Part shown: positions 33,175 through 43,330 of the stretch, one piece after another
Numbering within the stretch: position 1 is the stretch's first letter
Layout of the letters: the number at the start of each line of letters is the position of its first letter
Source of the DNA: Ligula intestinalis
Lineage: Eukaryota > Platyhelminthes > Cestoda > Diphyllobothriidea > Diphyllobothriidae
Assembly: GCA_036362985.1 (NCBI GenBank)
Contig: JAYGXS010000007.1
Coordinates: forward strand, 6,336,823-6,400,822
DNA: 64,000 nucleotides
Direction: 5' to 3'
Translations under genes and position numbers: made by a program
Notes under the pieces: model-generated
Told to the model about the DNA's origin: nothing
Seen by the model: the letters and a program-made list of their open reading frames with translations, nothing else
Database searches by the model: none

Positions 33175-33980
33175 TTCAAAAACTTATTTGTTGTAGGACA
33201 AGTGTACGAAGGATGAGAGTGAAGACAGCCCGACGAGGAACTATGGCTCTCGGAGAAATCAGGCGCGCATTCAATGTTTTCTCGTCAATTTTGTCAAGGT
33301 AACAACCTAATTTAATGGGTGCGGTCAATAAGACCACGCGTGCTGTATAGGGGTCGGCTCTACACGATGCTAAACGATAAGACATGCACAGCAGAATTTC
33401 CCTGTTGGTCAGGAAGGGAGATTTGTATCCTAGCCTGCTTTCATTAACTCCCGGCCATGCTTCAAATACTGATATCCTTATCTGCGCATGTCTGCGGTTT
33501 TCCTGCGATTACTTACGAGTTACGATTCTTGACAGAATCCGAAACATCAGGAATATAAAACTCTTGTTACAGTGATCGCATCTTCTTCTGAACTGCTTCC
33601 TGGAACTCGCATATTCTCCTCTATTGACAATCTCTTTGGGCGAGATGCGCTCCGATCGGCTCGACGGTAGTAAACATTTGCCCTTCGATAGTCGTCTACT
33701 CATGCGCAGATCCGATTCCTGCAGACCCTCATCTGTGCACGTCTCCGACTTTCCTATGCTTACCTATGATTAAGAATTCTCGACAGAATCTGAAACGTCA
33801 GGAAAATTAAACTCTTGTTCCAGTGATCGCATCTTGTTCTTCTTCTGAACTGATATAACCACACCTGTTTTCCTCATTACTAAGAATGCTTATTACTAAG
33901 GCAGTTGTCCACTCTAATCTTTTTTGTATACCATCAAGGTGGAAAGGCTGATGAGCCACAGAGACTACACCAAAGTATAA
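33175..33980 (+). pseudogene. FABP4-type gene relic (intron and exon 2 only)
   Basis: 33180-33500 matches the FABP4 intron read from the minus strand (GTGAAGACAGCCCGA, GAGAAATCAGRCGCGC, ATGCTAAACGAT). The last exon at 33930-33980 reads T-I-K-V-E-R-L-M-S-H-R-D-Y-T-K-V then TAA, a good FABP C-terminus with the Arg-x-Tyr motif. The acceptor is destroyed: TAT precedes the exon where intact copies have TAG. A tandem duplication inside the former intron (about 33484-33600 and 33710-33840) adds length. No exon 1 is found upstream. It lies tail-away from FABP4, i.e. an inverted duplicate. Confidence 0.75.
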
Positions 33981-34074
33981 TATGCGTCCGCCTGGCTCCC
34001 ATGCATTCTTTACTGTTAAGTGCCCGCTAGCACATTAGATATGCGTACTGCTTTAAGACTTTACGTGTTTTAAC

Positions 34075-34235
34075 AACTATTTGACTGAGAAGTAAACGAT
34101 AGACTGTCAGCGTACTTTGAGAGATAGCCACTCGGGGAATTTCTTAATCCCCAAATTGTCACGTAGCACCGGTTTCGCGCGTGCGAGCGAGAGAGACAGA
34201 GAGACAGGGAGTAGGTCTGAGACTGGAATACAGAG
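34075..34235 (+). repeat. FABP 3'-flank module (second relic)
   Basis: TGAGAAGTAAACGATAGAC, GATAGCCACTCGGGGAAT, GCACCGGTTTCGCG and a GAGA tract follow the relic exon at the usual distance. Confidence 0.65.
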
Positions 34236-34253
34236 CAAGCTTAGTGGTTTTAT

Positions 34254-34612
34254 TGTAGGGAGTTAGGTTAAAAGAGAAGCCCCTTACCTCTGCGATTTTC
34301 AGGTCCAGTTCCACCTGCACGCGTAAGGCGACGCAGTCTATCTTGCCAAAAAGTCTTCAAGATCGACTCAGACAATGACCGTTCACGCTGGCCGCTGGGA
34401 TGCCTGCGGCCCAGCCGGCACTTAGGGCCCGGCTAGCCTCCTAGCTGGTCGTGCGCTCCGAAGTCAAACTTCTTCCTGTTGATTCTTCATTCCTCTGTAA
34501 AGAGAATAAACTATTCCTATTACTCTAGCCGCCACCGACTTCTTCACTCCTAAGGAACCATGGTCTAAATATTGCAGTTGCTAGGGTTTAACTCACTTAA
34601 CCCCCTGCAATA
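34254..34612 (+). mobile_element. Solo LTR (TGTAG..AATA)
   Basis: Begins TGTAGGGAG; contains GAGAATAAACTATTCCTATT, CTAAGGAACCATGGTCT and the closing GTTTAACTCACTTAACCC..GCAATA seen in the TRIM LTRs. No target duplication is recognisable (TTAT/GGCC). Confidence 0.6.
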
Positions 34613-34744
34613 GGCCTCTGCATTGAATTCCATTAGCGTCAGCGAAATAACCGACAAAGCGCGGGGCCGTGGCTCAACCCCTTCTTCAAATAGGCTGGCG
34701 TTTTTAGCCTGCTTTTCATCAAAAACTGGGCAGCGATGACAAGC

Positions 34745-35000
34745 AAACTATAAACACTCGTTGATTAAAGTTTATCATTCGCTAAAGGAACTCACTTGTC
34801 CCGTTCTGCCTTGGGGGCCATTCTCGAGCCCCACCATCGGTCACACAGCGACTACTAGTCTATGCAGATACCGTTTCAGGCAAAGAAAAGGGGGCGACCA
34901 GAATGTCCGTTTCTGGCTTATAAGCTATCGTCAGCCAGTGCTACCCAACCCTAACTGGTGCATCATCCTAGGCTCTAACTCGCGACCTTTCGAGCGGAAG
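34745..35000 (-). repeat. Hammerhead-type tRNA-derived repeat (copy 3)
   Basis: Minus strand: tRNA-like head (CGAGTTAGAGCC near 34975), then CACTGG, CTGACGA (34928-34934), hairpin, GAAA, a weakened stem III, ATT and CTGGTC. CACTGG and CTGGTC still pair at five of six positions with G-U wobbles, so this copy keeps all core residues. Confidence 0.7.
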
Positions 35001-35004
35001 TCTA

Positions 35005-35125
35005 AACATTGAGTCTTGAGTGTCTCTCGGGTGGTGCACCACGTGGTGCACCACGTGGGGTGGGGTATGACTGGCTGATGACAGCTAGTGACACATATGC
35101 CAGCCATGAAGCATTTAGTGCATCA
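35005..35125 (+). repeat. Hammerhead-type repeat fragment (copy 4)
   Basis: GGTGGTGCACCACGTGGTGCA (partly duplicated), GGGTATGACTGG and CTGATGA are present; the GAAA half is lost. It lies head to head with copy 3. Confidence 0.6.
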
Positions 35126-35205
35126 GAGGGCAATCTTTTTAAACAGAGGGGAGAGATTTTAATTGTCATATCCATGTACTTGCATAGTGAATGTACCCCC
35201 TAAAT

Positions 35206-35686
35206 TACCGCAGGCCCATGTGCACGAGTTTGTGGTGACTAGCTCGCGTCGAAGTGAACTCCGATAGAATCTCAAGACTGCGGTGCTCGATGTTTGGAAA
35301 CAGCCAATCACAGTTGCCACGCAGATGCCTTTGGGGCCGGTGACGAATAGCAAGCCTGCACGCGTGAATTGCTCCCTCTAATAAAAAGGAACATGCGGCT
35401 CCCAGGAAGTAATTGAGAAGTAGAAGATGACTCGATCGCTGGGACAATATGTTTTTTTGCCTGCCAACTGGCCTGACTGCTGCCAAGCGGCATTTAGAAG
35501 CGGCGGGCTCTGCTGGTTGGTCGTATGCTCTCCAAGTCAAATCTCTTCCCATCTTTTCTCCGCTCCTCTGCGTACACAATATACTGTCCCTACTACTCCG
35601 GCCTCCACTTACTTCTTCTCTCCTAAGTAGCCACGGTCTGAAGATCACAGTTGATAGGGTTTAACTTACTTAACCCTCTACAATAA
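35206..35686 (+). mobile_element. Solo LTR of the TRIM family, AAAT target duplication
   Basis: Shares GACTAGCTCGCGTCGAAGTG, AACAGCCAATCACAGTT, AAGTAGCCACGGTCTGAAGA and TTAACTTACTTAACCC with the LTRs at 36123 and 37145. AAAT occurs at both edges (35202-35205 and 35687-35690). The left terminus is diverged (TACCGC for TGTAGCG). Confidence 0.65.
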
Positions 35687-35854
35687 AATAGCTGCAACTT
35701 AGGATACGTTGGAGAGTAAATTCGAAACGTTAGGCGAGTAGAATTTGTATCTCACCGCTCATACCTACTTCTTCCCACTTATTCCATCAGTACTTCTAAA
35801 CTTACTCCTAACTTTACTTAACGATAACCTTTACCATAACCATAAACTTAGTTT

Positions 35855-36122
35855 TGCTTGATGAACGTTCACCGACCACTAAAGGAACTCACCTGGTCCG
35901 CTCTGCCTTGGGTCTCATTATCGGCCCCTGACAGCAGCCATAGCGGTTAATAGTCCAGGCAATTAGTATTTCTGGAAGGAAAAGGGAGCCCAGAGTGGCT
36001 ATTTCTGGCTTATAAGCCGTCCTCAGCCAATTATACCCAATCGCAAGTGGTGCATCATCCGAGGCTCGAACTCGCGATCTTTCCGATCAGAGTCGGAATA
36101 TATTGATACTCGTTTATGGCTC
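35855..36122 (-). repeat. Hammerhead-type tRNA-derived repeat (copy 5), cut by TRIM insertion
   Basis: Minus strand: B-box-like GCGAGTTCGAGCCTCGG, GATGCACCACTTG, GGGTAT, then CTGAGGA (36020-36026), the GGCTTATAAGCC hairpin and GAAA. Stem III is mutated. The TRIM at 36123 is inserted at its head. Confidence 0.7.
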
Positions 36123-37576
36123 TGTAGCAGGTCGTGTCTGGCTGACTAGCTCGCGTCGAAGTGCACTTTCCCAAACGCTCACCGATGTGCTTTCTCGACG
36201 TCTCGATCAGCCAATCATAGTTCTCGCATCTATGAGGCGACGAATGAGGAGCTTGCACGCGTGCCCGACGCAAGTTGCCTCTCTGCCCAAAATCTCCAGG
36301 CCGACCTAGCCAATGAAAGCTCTGCCTCTCTCTGTCTTCTGGCCCGCCTACTGTAAGACCTCACTTGGGCCCGGTCAACCTACTGAGCGTACGTATTTCT
36401 CCCAAGTCAATCTATTCTCCTCTTCCATTGTGTACACAATAAACTCTTCCTACTACTCTGGCCTTTACGGACTTCTCTCCCGCACTAAGTAGCAATGGTC
36501 TGAAGATCGCAGTTGCACGGTTAGACTCACTTAACCCCCTGCGATATTGGTGACATTCCGACGTGAGATGAACACTCAATCTCCGATATGGGCTGCCTTC
36601 CCTGCGTAGTTGCTGACTTATCGACCAACGCAGTTCCCTGCGTATTTGGTGATATATGGACCTGTCCCTACGTATTTGGGGATTGGCATTCGCGACTTAC
36701 TGCCGATAGCCCATTCAGCCCAGGTCATGGTTACTTCCCAATCCAACATAGATGTCCCCTTAGGAGTGTCAGCATCCAGATATCCTTCTCAATCTCCACC
36801 CTTCCTTCTACTGCCAACGATTCTTCTGGTTCAACTCATACTGATACGGCATACTGATTTGCTGTTAAAGTTCAACCCGGCCAACCAGGCTCCCTCCCAC
36901 GTAGTTGAGATGCCCAATCTCCTACGACATGCCGATGCACGCGTAGTCGAGAAATTTCCTCCTACCGCAGACCCAGTTGGCCACGCGGACGCGAGATGAT
37001 CTTTCCTCCTCCCAAGTGGCACTGGCAGCACTAACCCGCCTCTCGCAACCTCATTTTGGTACGTATCTCTCACACCTAACTTAACTATTCTTCCTCCAGT
37101 CAGATTTTTTCAGCTTCCGCGTTGCGGTCTCCGGGGAGAGTACTTGTAGCGGGTCGTGCCTGGCTGACTAGCTCGCGTCGAAGTGCACTTTCTTGAAGTC
37201 TTACCGATGCGGTCTCTCGAGGTTCGGTCAGCCAATCATAGTCACCGCATCTACACGGATTGGGGAGGTGACGAATGGCATGCTTGCACGCGTTCCTGAC
37301 GCAAGCTGCCTCTTTGCCCAAAATCTCCAGGCCGACCTAGCCAATGAAAGCTCTCCCTCTATCTGTCTTCTGGCCCGACTACTCTCAGCCCTCACTTGGG
37401 CCCGGTCAACCTACTGATCGGACGTGTCTCTACCGAGTCAATCTACTCTCCTCTCTGTTGTGTACACAATACATTCTTCCTACTAATCTGGCCTTTACGG
37501 ACTTCTCTCCTGCACTAAGTAACCATGGTCTGAAGATTGTAGTTGCACGGTTTAACTCACTTAACCTCCTGCGATA
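36123..37576 (+). mobile_element. TRIM element, complete, GCTC target duplication
   Basis: 5' LTR 36123-36546 (424 bp) and 3' LTR 37145-37576 (432 bp) run from TGTAGC to GCGATA. Each has GTGTACACAATAMA (start of polyadenylation region) and CACTTAACC near the end. After the 5' LTR comes TTGGTGACATTCCGACG, where TGG is the usual start of a tRNA primer-binding site. Before the 3' LTR comes a GGGGAGAG purine tract. The 598-bp interior has open frames but no gag or pol domain. GCTC flanks both sides (36119-36122, 37577-37580). The size, LTR/PBS/PPT order and lack of coding fit a terminal-repeat retrotransposon in miniature. Confidence 0.85.
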
Positions 37577-37599
37577 GCTCCTCCAGTATCACTTTTCTT

Positions 37600-37890
37600 T
37601 GCTGATTATACTATTTGCCTAGACTACTAGCTGCTACGGTTGTTGTCAAGAACCCAGAAATAAGGCCCAACGCATCACGGGGCAAGTGACTTGCGATAGC
37701 GGTCGGTGAACGCTCATCGACGAGTGTAAATATCTCCCGATATACACCAGCATAACAATGATTTCTGATTTAAGAGATCGCGAGTTGGAGCCTCGCACGG
37801 TGCACCGCTTTGGGTTAGCTGATGACGGCTGTTACGTCAGAAATAGCCATTTAAGACTCCCCTGTCTTTGCTAGCAATACTACCTGCCTA
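37600..37890 (+). repeat. Hammerhead-type repeat, tail joined to head of next unit (copy 6)
   Basis: Reads tail first (CCTAGACTACTAGCTGC.., GTCGGTGAACGCTCATCGAC, GTAAATATCTCCCGATA), then directly the B-box-like GCGAGTTGGAGCCTCG and the core CTGATGA (37819-37825) with GAAA (37840-37843) followed by ATAGCCATT. The tail-to-head order is that of a tandem or circularly permuted unit of roughly 270 bp. Confidence 0.65.
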
Positions 37891-39384
37891 AACCCAGAAC
37901 AAATGTGTATGGTGTGATATTTTACTTTGGTACAAATGACTATGTGTGATTTTTTGCATCACAAACTATACATTTGATTGCACTGCTGTCCGGCCTTTCG
38001 GAAAAAAATCCTTGAACATAAGTGCTTCACTGTAATACACATGTTTCAGTCCGTCAGTCAGTTGTCATTTATGAGCACAAACATGAAAGTATGTGACCCG
38101 GGTACTGGCACGAGGATGTCATCGGAATAATTCACTACGCCAACGAGCGCTTACCTGTCATGTTTAACATATAATTACAAGTATTCAGTGAACATGAGTG
38201 CATTCGTACGCACCCGACTGACCTTCATTGGTTTTTCGAGTGCATTGGGTGCATGGTACCGCAGGGTACATAGAGCAGCATCGTGGTGACTTAACACTTT
38301 TTGCGCGGTTGAAACGATGTTGCCTGTATTTTTTCTATTTTGATTAAGCGAAATCTACTAAAAAACCTTGAATAATCGCTGTTTTCGTTTTCCTTAGTCC
38401 TTATCGAGGTAGGGCGATGCATTTCGTGAGTGACAGTCATGGTCTGTGCTGCATACTATTGTGGGCTACGATGTGGTACGGTCGGATACTAGGCGATTGA
38501 ACGTATCCCAACATTTATATAAGCTAGTTGATAGGATAAGGCTTGTAAGGCCAGATTGTTATAGATGATTTAATGTAGTGTTGAATGAGTATGATATAAG
38601 AAATGAGCAAGTGAATCCCAGACAAGTGCAGTCCAGCCATGAATGGGCCGGAGTCCAGAGGCGCAGTCCGGCAAACTGCAACCAAACAGTAGATCATCGA
38701 TTCCGGGAGTGTCTGAGAATAGGAAGTCGCCACCTTATAGTCCGTTTGTGACTTCGCCTAGGGAGGTGGTTGGCCAGTTGGCCAGACAGGTCCGTGACCT
38801 TAATCGGAGATTTGACCGTCTAGCGCACACGGACTGGTAGGCGAGAAAGCTAGACACTCGGGTCATGCCCCACAGGCATGTGAGCAAAACATGGCTTAGA
38901 ATAAGAGGTCGCTACACTATAGACCATGACTGGCACTCTACTCTGGAGACCAGGAAAGTTGCGTTATACTCAGCCGGCACCGCCAGCCACGGTTATTTTG
39001 TCCTTGTACATGATAAGGCGCGCATCAGCCAGTCAAACCCAACCCTAAGTGATGCACCGCGGGCTTCGGGTGTGAGCTGACCGATACTGTGACCTGAGAT
39101 CTCGCCCGGACCGCTCCTTAGGAAAAACGTTAACACTTCCCGAGTAGGATTTACTAAGCAGTAGTAGGAGGGGCTTTACCAGAACTGACCCACTCGGAGG
39201 CCTCTTTTCTCGGTTGGCTAGAACGTTAGCTGCAACAAAGCCTTCCCCTTTCTAGCTTGGGTTCAAAACCCACCGAGGCAGTCAAGTTTTTCACAAGATC
39301 TTGTTATTATGATCTGTTGAGTAGATTTGATGCTCAGAATACCTTTTTGCTACAGGAAACTGTATATTCAGTATTGAAGATAAA
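37891..39384. other. Intergenic; one decayed tRNA-like repeat at ~38950-39070
   Basis: 38950-39070 (minus strand) resembles the hammerhead-type repeat (CAGCCAGTCAAACCCAACCC, GTGATGCACC) but the core is lost. A short frame at 38643-38840 is proline/arginine-rich and reminiscent of retroelement gag linkers, not assignable. No other gene. Confidence 0.35.
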
Positions 39385-40145
39385 CAGGTAGGATTTTGGC
39401 GAAACCGGGGCTTATCGGATATGCAACAACTTTCCTACGTTATTTAAGATTACAGAACAAGACCTTTTGTTCATAAGTAAATGAGAACCAGGTGAAGGCA
39501 AGTGTTGTTCCCACCTTTCCGGGACATTAGATCTCCCAGTATGGTGTCTCACAATTGCTATCACCAACCGGGGCGTAAACTTTAAATAATAGATTAACCA
39601 ACCTCCTCTGGTGTTCTCGCATTTGCACAATAGACTACCATCCTTCATCCGACGGTCCAACACATTGTTTCAGAAACGAACGCAGTTTGTAGGCAGCATG
39701 ATGTATATACCAAACAGAAGGTTGTCCGTAAGCAGGAGGTGTGCTGAAGGACAAGTAAATAGTTTGTGTGAGTCATGTTAACCAAGAGGATTTATGGTGG
39801 GACTTAAAAGTCCTTGGGGCTCATCGGATATACAACAATTTTCCTATTTTATTGAAGATCACAGAACAAGACCCTTTGTTTTTCTGGGTTGTAATTTAAA
39901 AGAACACCAATCTAAGCAATAAATGTTCTTAATAAACCCCTTCGGGAAAGGAAAAGTGGATCTTAAGTCAATAGAAACCAGGTGAAGGCAAGTGTTGTTC
40001 GCGCCTTTCCGGGACATTAGATCTCCCAGTATGGTGTCTCGCAATTATTACCACCAACCGGGGCTAAATCTTTAAATCTAGACTTTGTAATAGATTAACC
40101 AACCTCCTCAGATGTTCTCGCATTTCCTCAATAGACTGCCATCCC
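39385..40145 (-). repeat. Tandem duplication of ~300 bp
   Basis: 39405-39660 and 39815-40145 share AACAAGACC, GGTGAAGGCAAGTGTTGTTC, CTTTCCGGGACATTAGATCT, CACCAACCGGGGC and AGATTAACCAACCTCCTC. A third piece (ATATCGGATATACAACATCT) lies near 44048. No identifiable gene. Confidence 0.55.
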
Positions 40146-40189
40146 TCATCCAACGCTCCAGTCCATTGTTTCCATTGTCCACTCAAAAC

Positions 40190-40465
40190 CTTGCGCAGGA
40201 CCTCTGACAACCCCACACCTTGGAGCGAGTATCTGCCCTTAGTCAAGCTCGGTATCCTTGCTGCTTTCAAATCCGACTTGGAGTGCCGTGCTAATATACC
40301 AACCGGCGCATACAACAGTGGAAGTCTACTCGCCGCAGCAGAACCAGCTCCCATACCGTCAAAATCGACAGTGTGGATTCAGCCTGGACCTCTAAATTCT
40401 ATCGGACCTTTGGCAGGGTTCACCCCTCACTCCAAAACCCCTCCCGCTATATGCAAGTGTGTTTA
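40190..40465 (+). pseudogene. Gypsy integrase C-terminal fragment
   Basis: W-S-E-Y-L-P-L-V-K-L-G-I-L-A-A-F-K-S-D-L (about 40224-40283) resembles the W..HLPLVLLGIR..FK.D motif preceding the A-E-L-V-Y-G-T motif in Gypsy-type integrases. It runs into a solo LTR at 40518 with stops in between. Decayed. Confidence 0.55.
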
Positions 40466-40517
40466 CTGAAAAATTGAACATGTTGAAACGCGGGTCTGTA
40501 TGTGTGCCTGATAAGTC

Positions 40518-40977
40518 TGTAGCCGTTCTACTGCCCACCTCCTTCAAACGTTTGCCGCCACAGACGTGATCTTGCGGGGACAATCTTGGTCGCCTAGTCG
40601 CACTTGAGCCGCTGTCCGCATGCGAGGCGCAACCCTTGCCCTCGGGTGGCTGGGGTGCACACACGCATTCGAGAAAGGTCTGAGTATTGGCATCCCGAAG
40701 CCCTCGTGGCCAATCAGTTTCCTGAAGCGCTCTGCGGCCCTCGATCAATTCCTGCACTGACGGACACCTAGGAATCCGCTCTTAGCGGGACGCGCGCTCA
40801 CGCGCCCTCACGGCTGGACGTCATGATGGACTGAGTGGCAACTTCCTCCTAACTCTTCTGTACACAATATATTGATCCTACCACTCTGGCCTCCCCAAGA
40901 CTTCTCCCATCTCCCAAGGAACCGGGCCTGGAAGCTCGTAGCTGGTAGGGTTAACCCTCGCATCCTTAACTCCTATA
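40518..40977 (+). mobile_element. Solo LTR (TGTAG..CCTATA)
   Basis: Begins TGTAGCCG and ends AACTCCTATA like the LTR at 42421. Internal GTACACAATATATTG and AAGGAACCGGGCCTGGAAGC. Flanks AGTC/AGCC are a near-duplicate. Confidence 0.6.
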
Positions 40978-41046
40978 AGCCTATCGCAACTAGTCGAGTT
41001 AATAAGGGAAACCTTGATACATGAAAGTTGATCCGGAGAACTAGAC

Positions 41047-42030
41047 GACCATCTCCCCGTGGCCCTGCTGGATATCCTTTCCTCCTTCAAGCCGAACCTA
41101 GATTGTTCCACCGCTGAACTGGTGTTCGGTGCCACTGCCCGACTTCCCAGTGAGATGATCTTGCCAACCTCTCCAAATGCAGGCGAGGATCCTACCAATC
41201 TCCTGCACCATTTCCGGCAGTTCAAAAGTAGGCTTTCCCCGTTCTGCCCAGGCACACCTATAGGAGCACTTGTAGTGGCCCTAGCAGCCAATTGGAACCC
41301 GAGAGTAGACGGAACAATGTATTGTTTACAGAAGGGAAAAGGGGAAGGTTGTCAGTAGGTCTTGCAGGGCGTACGACCGCGAGGCCCGTAGGACAGGGCG
41401 GCGGCGGCGGCGGCGGCCGGCGACGCCGCGACCAGCGAGGCCGGAATTCCAAGTGTCCTCTCACCGCAGTCCTCGTGGGCATCATGCCAGAAGACAGAGA
41501 CAGAGCGCGTTCAATGGCAAGGTCGGCCTGTGATTGGTTGTCTTGGCGCAAGGCTGGCAAGGCGAGACTGGGTGCGTTCGTAAGTGACTTAGACCATTGA
41601 GCGAGAACGGACAGGGGGTGCCGAGACTTGGCACCTGGCCGCAGGCAGCATTAGCGCGCAGGGCAAAGGTGCTGTCCGTCAGCTCTTGGGTTGCAATTGG
41701 CTGCTAGGGCCACTACACACCATCTCTAAGTCTTATCTCGATAAAGACTCGGCGACCTGCTCTAGTGCCTAGCTCCGATCTGATCGAGTCCACCGGCTGT
41801 TGGAACCTCCCTACGATGGACATTTCCGGATTATCTCTCGAGGAACAAAAACCTTCCGAAACCAGTGTGGCACTCGCAAGGAGGTCGTGGGCGTCGACCG
41901 TCTCAAAGCTGCAGTCCCGGAGGTTCCGCCGAAGGAGCCCTGTGGTCCCCTTTCTCCTGCTCCCCGGCTCTTCATTCCCTCTTTCATCATTTCCACTGCC
42001 ATCGACGGTTGCCCCTTTCTCATCCATCTT
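41047..42030 (+). pseudogene. Gypsy polyprotein fragment (integrase C-terminus), split by an LTR-like insertion
   Basis: Part 1 (41047-41270): D-H-L-P-V-A-L-L..S-S-F-K-P-N-L-D-C-S-T-A-E-L-V-F-G-A-T, then P-N-A-G-E-D-P-T-N-L-L. Part 2 (41718-42030): S-K-S-Y-L-D-K-D-S.., L-E-P-P-Y-D-G-H-F-R, I-S-R-G-T-K-T-F, and V-V-G-V-D-R-L-K-A-A, the usual end of flatworm Gypsy pol. The two parts follow each other in the family order with the 447-bp insertion removed. An in-frame stop interrupts part 2. The enzyme would insert element cDNA; here dead. Confidence 0.8.
41271..41717 (-). mobile_element. LTR-derived insertion with inverted 5' ends at both sides
   Basis: The left end (41271-41308, plus strand) and right end (41717-41680, minus strand) both read TGTAGTGGCCCTAGCAGCC, i.e. 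the LTR 5' terminus occurs at both edges in opposite orientation over about 38 bp. The body, read on the minus strand, is an LTR up to the TAAACAATACATTGTTCC region; its last ~100 bp are missing. Flanks CACT/CACC suggest a 4-bp target duplication. It contains a (GGC)n run at 41399-41420. Confidence 0.65.
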
Positions 42031-42084
42031 TAACGCCCCAACTATAAGCCACTCTTGCGCTGCGTCTCCTGCGTACATCTGTGG

Positions 42085-42270
42085 GATACGGAATAGTATA
42101 TGCAAGAACCTGAGATGGGAGTATCCCAACGGTTATGAAACAGTAAATAAGAACAAAGTCGTTTGCAGATAGAATAACGTGCTTGTTCATAGTCTTATTT
42201 AAATTTGTTAAGTTAATGCAAGGCATATTTTAAAAAGTTAAACAAAGGGACAGTTCAATGTCACTAAAAT
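42085..42270 (+). repeat. Dispersed repeat, copied at 50855-51045
   Basis: AAGAACAAAGTCG, GTGCTTGTTCA and GGGACAGTTCA recur in order at 50855-51045. Non-coding. Confidence 0.6.
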
Positions 42271-42420
42271 CCTTCCCCTCCTAGGAGGATGTATTTCAAA
42301 AAAGTTGGGAGTGGTAAGCATATCATACGAGTTGGTAACGGTCGGGGAACCGAACATGACGTTCACTGCGTGTAAGGAGAGGGAGATATGGGATGGGGAA
42401 ATGCGCAGGGCTAGCAGGTG

Positions 42421-42875
42421 TGTAGTGGCCTTGCCGCAGCCATTTGCAGCCCAAGACCAATCGCTGACGCATGGCGCCTTTAGCCTGCCTGTACGCCCAC
42501 TGCTAGGCTAGGCGCTAACTGTCCTTGACCGACGCGCACACACTCCTCAGCGAGAACGCGCGCTCAGGCTAGCCAGCGCTAGCCAACCTCAAGGTCGTGC
42601 GCACGCGCTAGTCTAGACATCAGCAGCCCCATTGGCCCCCGGGACAAAGCATTCGCCGGTGGTTCCTGATGCTCTAGTCACTCCGGAATTGACGCCCGAG
42701 CAGCCGGACTGTGGGCATCCGCGAGTCAACACTCTTTCCATCTATTCTCCGTCCTGTGTACACAATAAACTCTTCCTTCTACTCTCGCCTTCCCAAGACT
42801 TCTCCTATCGCCTAAGGAACCGGGCCTCGAAGATTGTAGGTGTTAGGGTTAACCGTCTTAGCCTTAACTCCTATA
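42421..42875 (+). mobile_element. Solo LTR, GGTG target duplication
   Basis: TGTAGTGGCC..AACTCCTATA, 455 bp, with GTGTACACAATAAACTC as polyadenylation region; GGTG at 42417-42420 and 42876-42879. Close relative of the inverted-end element at 41271. Confidence 0.8.
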
Positions 42876-42914
42876 GGTGTAAGTGGAGTCGTGGATAAAG
42901 CAATTGACAATGTG

Positions 42915-43330
42915 CCGGGTTGAGCTTGCTCGGTTGAAGCGGGTTAAAGAGGCTCGGTATAAGCCACCTTCAGATGATCGACTGAAACCACGTCGGTGCC
43001 GCCCCCGGGCAGTTTTAAGATGCCTGTCCATGCAAGATAGTACTCTATATGGTCCGTCGTAGGGTTGTTGTAGTGGCCGACGAACACTACCTACCTGGAC
43101 AAATACACGCGTACATGTTAGTAAGTAAGGTTAGATGTATGACTTTCTTGTTCAAACACGTGGAGGAATTGCACGAAGGTGAGAAATGGCATAGCACAGT
43201 CTTTTCACGTAATCAGTGGAATCCAAGTCGGCTAAGCTTTGAGAATGCCCAAAAAATCGCCGGGAATCCGTAGGGTAGTGCCGTAAACAAGGTCGGCAGA
43301 GGAGCACCCGCAGTGGACGCCACGTTCACT
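42915..43330 (-). pseudogene. Gypsy integrase C-terminal fragment (minus strand)
   Basis: On the minus strand in order: A-D-L-V-Y-G-T-T-L-R-I-P-G-D-F, R-P-L-Q-Q-P-Y-D-G-P-Y-R-V and, in a shifted frame, G-T-D-V-V-S-V-D-H-L-K-V-A then a stop after E-P-L. These are the conserved C-terminal blocks of Gypsy pol. Different frames are needed, so it is a frameshifted remnant. Opposite in direction to the 41.0-42.0 kb fragment. Confidence 0.75.

Noticed and set aside
33946..33953. CTGATGAG at the second FABP relic as a hammerhead box
   Set aside because: It is the codons L-M-S of the relic exon; no matching GAAA and stems follow.
36588..37073. Open frames of 80-130 codons inside the TRIM interiors (also 47195-47746)
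   Set aside because: Present in two overlapping frames at once, no gag/pol motif, and not kept in the older related element; conserved only because the copies are recent.
41399..41420. (GGC)n run as a coding polyglycine tract
   Set aside because: Lies inside an LTR-derived insertion with no supportable gene.
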